Assembly: GCA_015491585.1 (NCBI GenBank)
Contig: WFVQ01000008.1
Coordinates: forward strand, 1 to 7,292
Length of the DNA stretch: 7,292 bases
Source: Deltaproteobacteria bacterium
Lineage (GTDB): Bacteria > Desulfobacterota > Dissulfuribacteria > Dissulfuribacterales > S140-46
Reading direction: 5' to 3'
Of this stretch, positions 6,190 through 7,292 are shown in pieces (the stretch's first letter is position 1; the number at the start of each line of letters is the position of its first letter). The translations under genes and the position numbers were made by a program. The notes under the pieces are model-generated. The model had not been told where the DNA came from, searched no databases, and saw only the letters and a list, made by a program, of their open reading frames with translations.

Positions 6190-7160
6190 CCGTGGAGCCC
6201 ATCTGTCTCTCAGACCACGGGTTGGCGGTCCTGGGGGCCGCTTTGTTTCTTGACCTGGCGATTGGCGATCCTCTGTGGCTGCCCCACCCGGTAAGGCTAA
6301 TGGGATGGATAATAGCCAAGGGTGAAGGGGTGGCCCGGAGGATCCCTGCGCCGGAGCGGCTCCAGGGGGCCCTGCTCTCCATCGTGGTGGTGGGGTTATC
6401 GGCCGTTGGAGCGCTTGGGACCGCCTCTGCCGCGTCGGTACTGTCGCCCGCGGCCGGTGCCGCGGTATCGGTGGTCATGGTCTTCTACGGCCTTTCCCTA
6501 CGGTGCTTGGCGGATGAGGTCTCCAGAGTGGGCAGGTCGTTAAGAGAGGGAGACATCCTTGAGGCGAGGAGGAGGCTGTCGCGAATAGTGGGCCGCGATA
6601 CCGCTGCTATGGACCAGGGGCAGATCGCTATGGCCGCCATCGAGACCGCTGCCGAAAACCTAGTGGACGGGTTCACCTCTCCTTTCTTCTATGCGTGCAT
6701 TGCCGGGCCTACCGGCATCATGGCCTATAAGGCGGTGAATACCTTGGATTCTATGATCGGATACCAGGATTCCAGATACAGGCGTTTCGGCACCTTCGCT
6801 GCCAGGCTCGACGATGCGGCCAACTTCCTGCCCGCACGTCTGACCTTGGCGTTTCTGGCACTGGCGGCCCCGTTTGTCCGCGGGGAGGCGCCCTGGACCT
6901 TCTGGACCACGGCTGTCCGGGAGGCCCGGAAACACTCGAGTCCCAACTCCGGGCTGAGCGAGGCGGCATTCGCGATGGTCCTCGGGGTACGGCTCGGCGG
7001 GCCGGCGGTGTACGGGGGCAGGAGGGTGGAACGGGGTTTCATCATGGAGCATAATCCCTTGCCCTCGGCCCAGCACGTCTCCAGGGCCGTGCGGCTGCTG
7101 TACGCCTCGGGTCTCGGCTGCGCCGTCTCGTTTTGTTTGCTACCAAATTTTTTGTTTTGA
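6186..7160 (+). CDS. cbiB: Adenosylcobinamide-phosphate synthase, membrane protein
   Basis: Joins adenosylcobyric acid to an aminopropanol or its phosphate, the step directly after CobQ in cobalamin synthesis (cobD in the Pseudomonas naming). The protein has 324 residues, the usual length. Family motifs: GDPLWLPHPVRLMGW (27-41), IETAAENLVDGFTSPFF (152-168), YKAVNTLDSMIGY (181-193), ARLDDAANFLPARL (206-219), and PNSGLSEAAFAMVLGVRLGG (253-272). Hydrophobic segments near 13-28, 62-82, 88-106, 166-180, 219-231 and 303-320 fit an inner-membrane enzyme. Translation starts at GTG 6186, overlapping the cobQ stop as GTGA. It is the last gene of the operon visible here. Confidence 0.95.
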   Translation: MTVEPICLSDHGLAVLGAALFLDLAIGDPLWLPHPVRLMGWIIAKGEGVARRIPAPERLQGALLSIVVVGLSAVGALGTASAASVLSPAAGAAVSVVMVFYGLSLRCLADEVSRVGRSLREGDILEARRRLSRIVGRDTAAMDQGQIAMAAIETAAENLVDGFTSPFFYACIAGPTGIMAYKAVNTLDSMIGYQDSRYRRFGTFAARLDDAANFLPARLTLAFLALAAPFVRGEAPWTFWTTAVREARKHSSPNSGLSEAAFAMVLGVRLGGPAVYGGRRVERGFIMEHNPLPSAQHVSRAVRLLYASGLGCAVSFCLLPNFLF

Positions 7161-7188
7161 TTGAATCGTTGGTGAGTTGTGCTATTCT
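7161..7188 (+). promoter_or_regulatory. Candidate promoter for the gene starting at 7261
   Basis: TTGAAT (7161-7166), a 16-bp spacer and TATTCT (7183-7188), each matching 4 of 6 consensus positions. It begins directly after the cbiB stop in a sharply more AT-rich stretch. Transcription would start near 7195, leaving a leader of about 65 bases. Confidence 0.4.
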
Positions 7189-7189
7189 T

Positions 7190-7233
7190 GGGACTGGACA
7201 GCCGGTTTGGTTCGGCCCTTGGTCTGCCGTCCC
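7190..7233 (+). other. Inverted repeats in the cbiB-next gene leader
   Basis: GGGAC (7190-7194) can pair with GTCCC (7229-7233). Inside this, GCCG (7201-7204) can pair with CGGC (7213-7216) around an 8-nt loop. The structure is modest and is followed by cgctctcatttt. It could be a weak terminator for the upstream operon or a structured leader. I cannot decide which by eye. Confidence 0.3.
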
Positions 7234-7260
7234 GCTCTCATTTTGAAGGAGTAGAGTCGC

Positions 7261-7292
7261 ATGTCGGGCATATTGTCACAGTGGTTGGATAC
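7261..7292 (+). CDS. Start of a truncated gene, product unknown
   Basis: An ATG at 7261 is preceded by AAGGAG (7246-7251) nine bases upstream, a good ribosome site. Only about ten codons (MSGILSQWLD) are inside the window, too few to assign a family. It follows a 100-base gap with its own promoter candidate, so it may start a new transcription unit. Confidence 0.6.
   Translation, partial: MSGILSQWLD

Overview
The window is GC-rich bacterial DNA with tightly packed, co-directional genes. It contains a Fur-type regulator, a complete late-cobalamin gene pair and Sec-exported small proteins. Together these suggest an anaerobic or metal-reducing Gram-negative bacterium. Desulfobacterota (the former Deltaproteobacteria) is my best guess, made from the general look of the proteins and not from a marker gene.

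Layout. Positions 1-138 hold the tail of an unseen rightward transcription unit, closed by a strong hairpin terminator at 52-97. Positions 139-1246 carry two leftward genes for exported proteins: a 138-residue cysteine-rich protein, then a 197-residue protein with an OB-fold-like core and a Gly/Tyr/Met tail. A divergent control region follows at 1247-1437. It has a good leftward promoter with a 10-bp palindrome between its -35 and -10, and a weaker rightward promoter candidate. From 1438 to 7160 there is one rightward cassette of six genes: a Fur-FeoA fusion, proC, holA, an HD-domain nucleotidase-like gene, cobQ and cbiB. Every junction in this cassette is a short gap (12 nt), a direct abutment or a 4-8 nt overlap, so it looks like one operon with translational coupling. 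A new gene starts at 7261 and runs off the window.

How the parts may work together. proC (proline synthesis), holA (clamp loader), the HD nucleotidase and cobQ/cbiB (cobalamin synthesis) are housekeeping genes with no single shared pathway. The unusual member is the first gene: a Fur-family metalloregulator fused to a FeoA-type SH3-like domain. Its recognition helix lacks the Tyr-Arg pair typical of Fur proteins. It lies divergently from the two exported-protein genes, whose promoter overlaps a palindrome and a degenerate Fur-box-like sequence. My main hypothesis is that this fusion is a metal-responsive regulator of its own operon and of the divergent exported pair. This is inference from layout and domains. 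No RNA genes, CRISPR array, insertion sequence or cobalamin riboswitch were seen.
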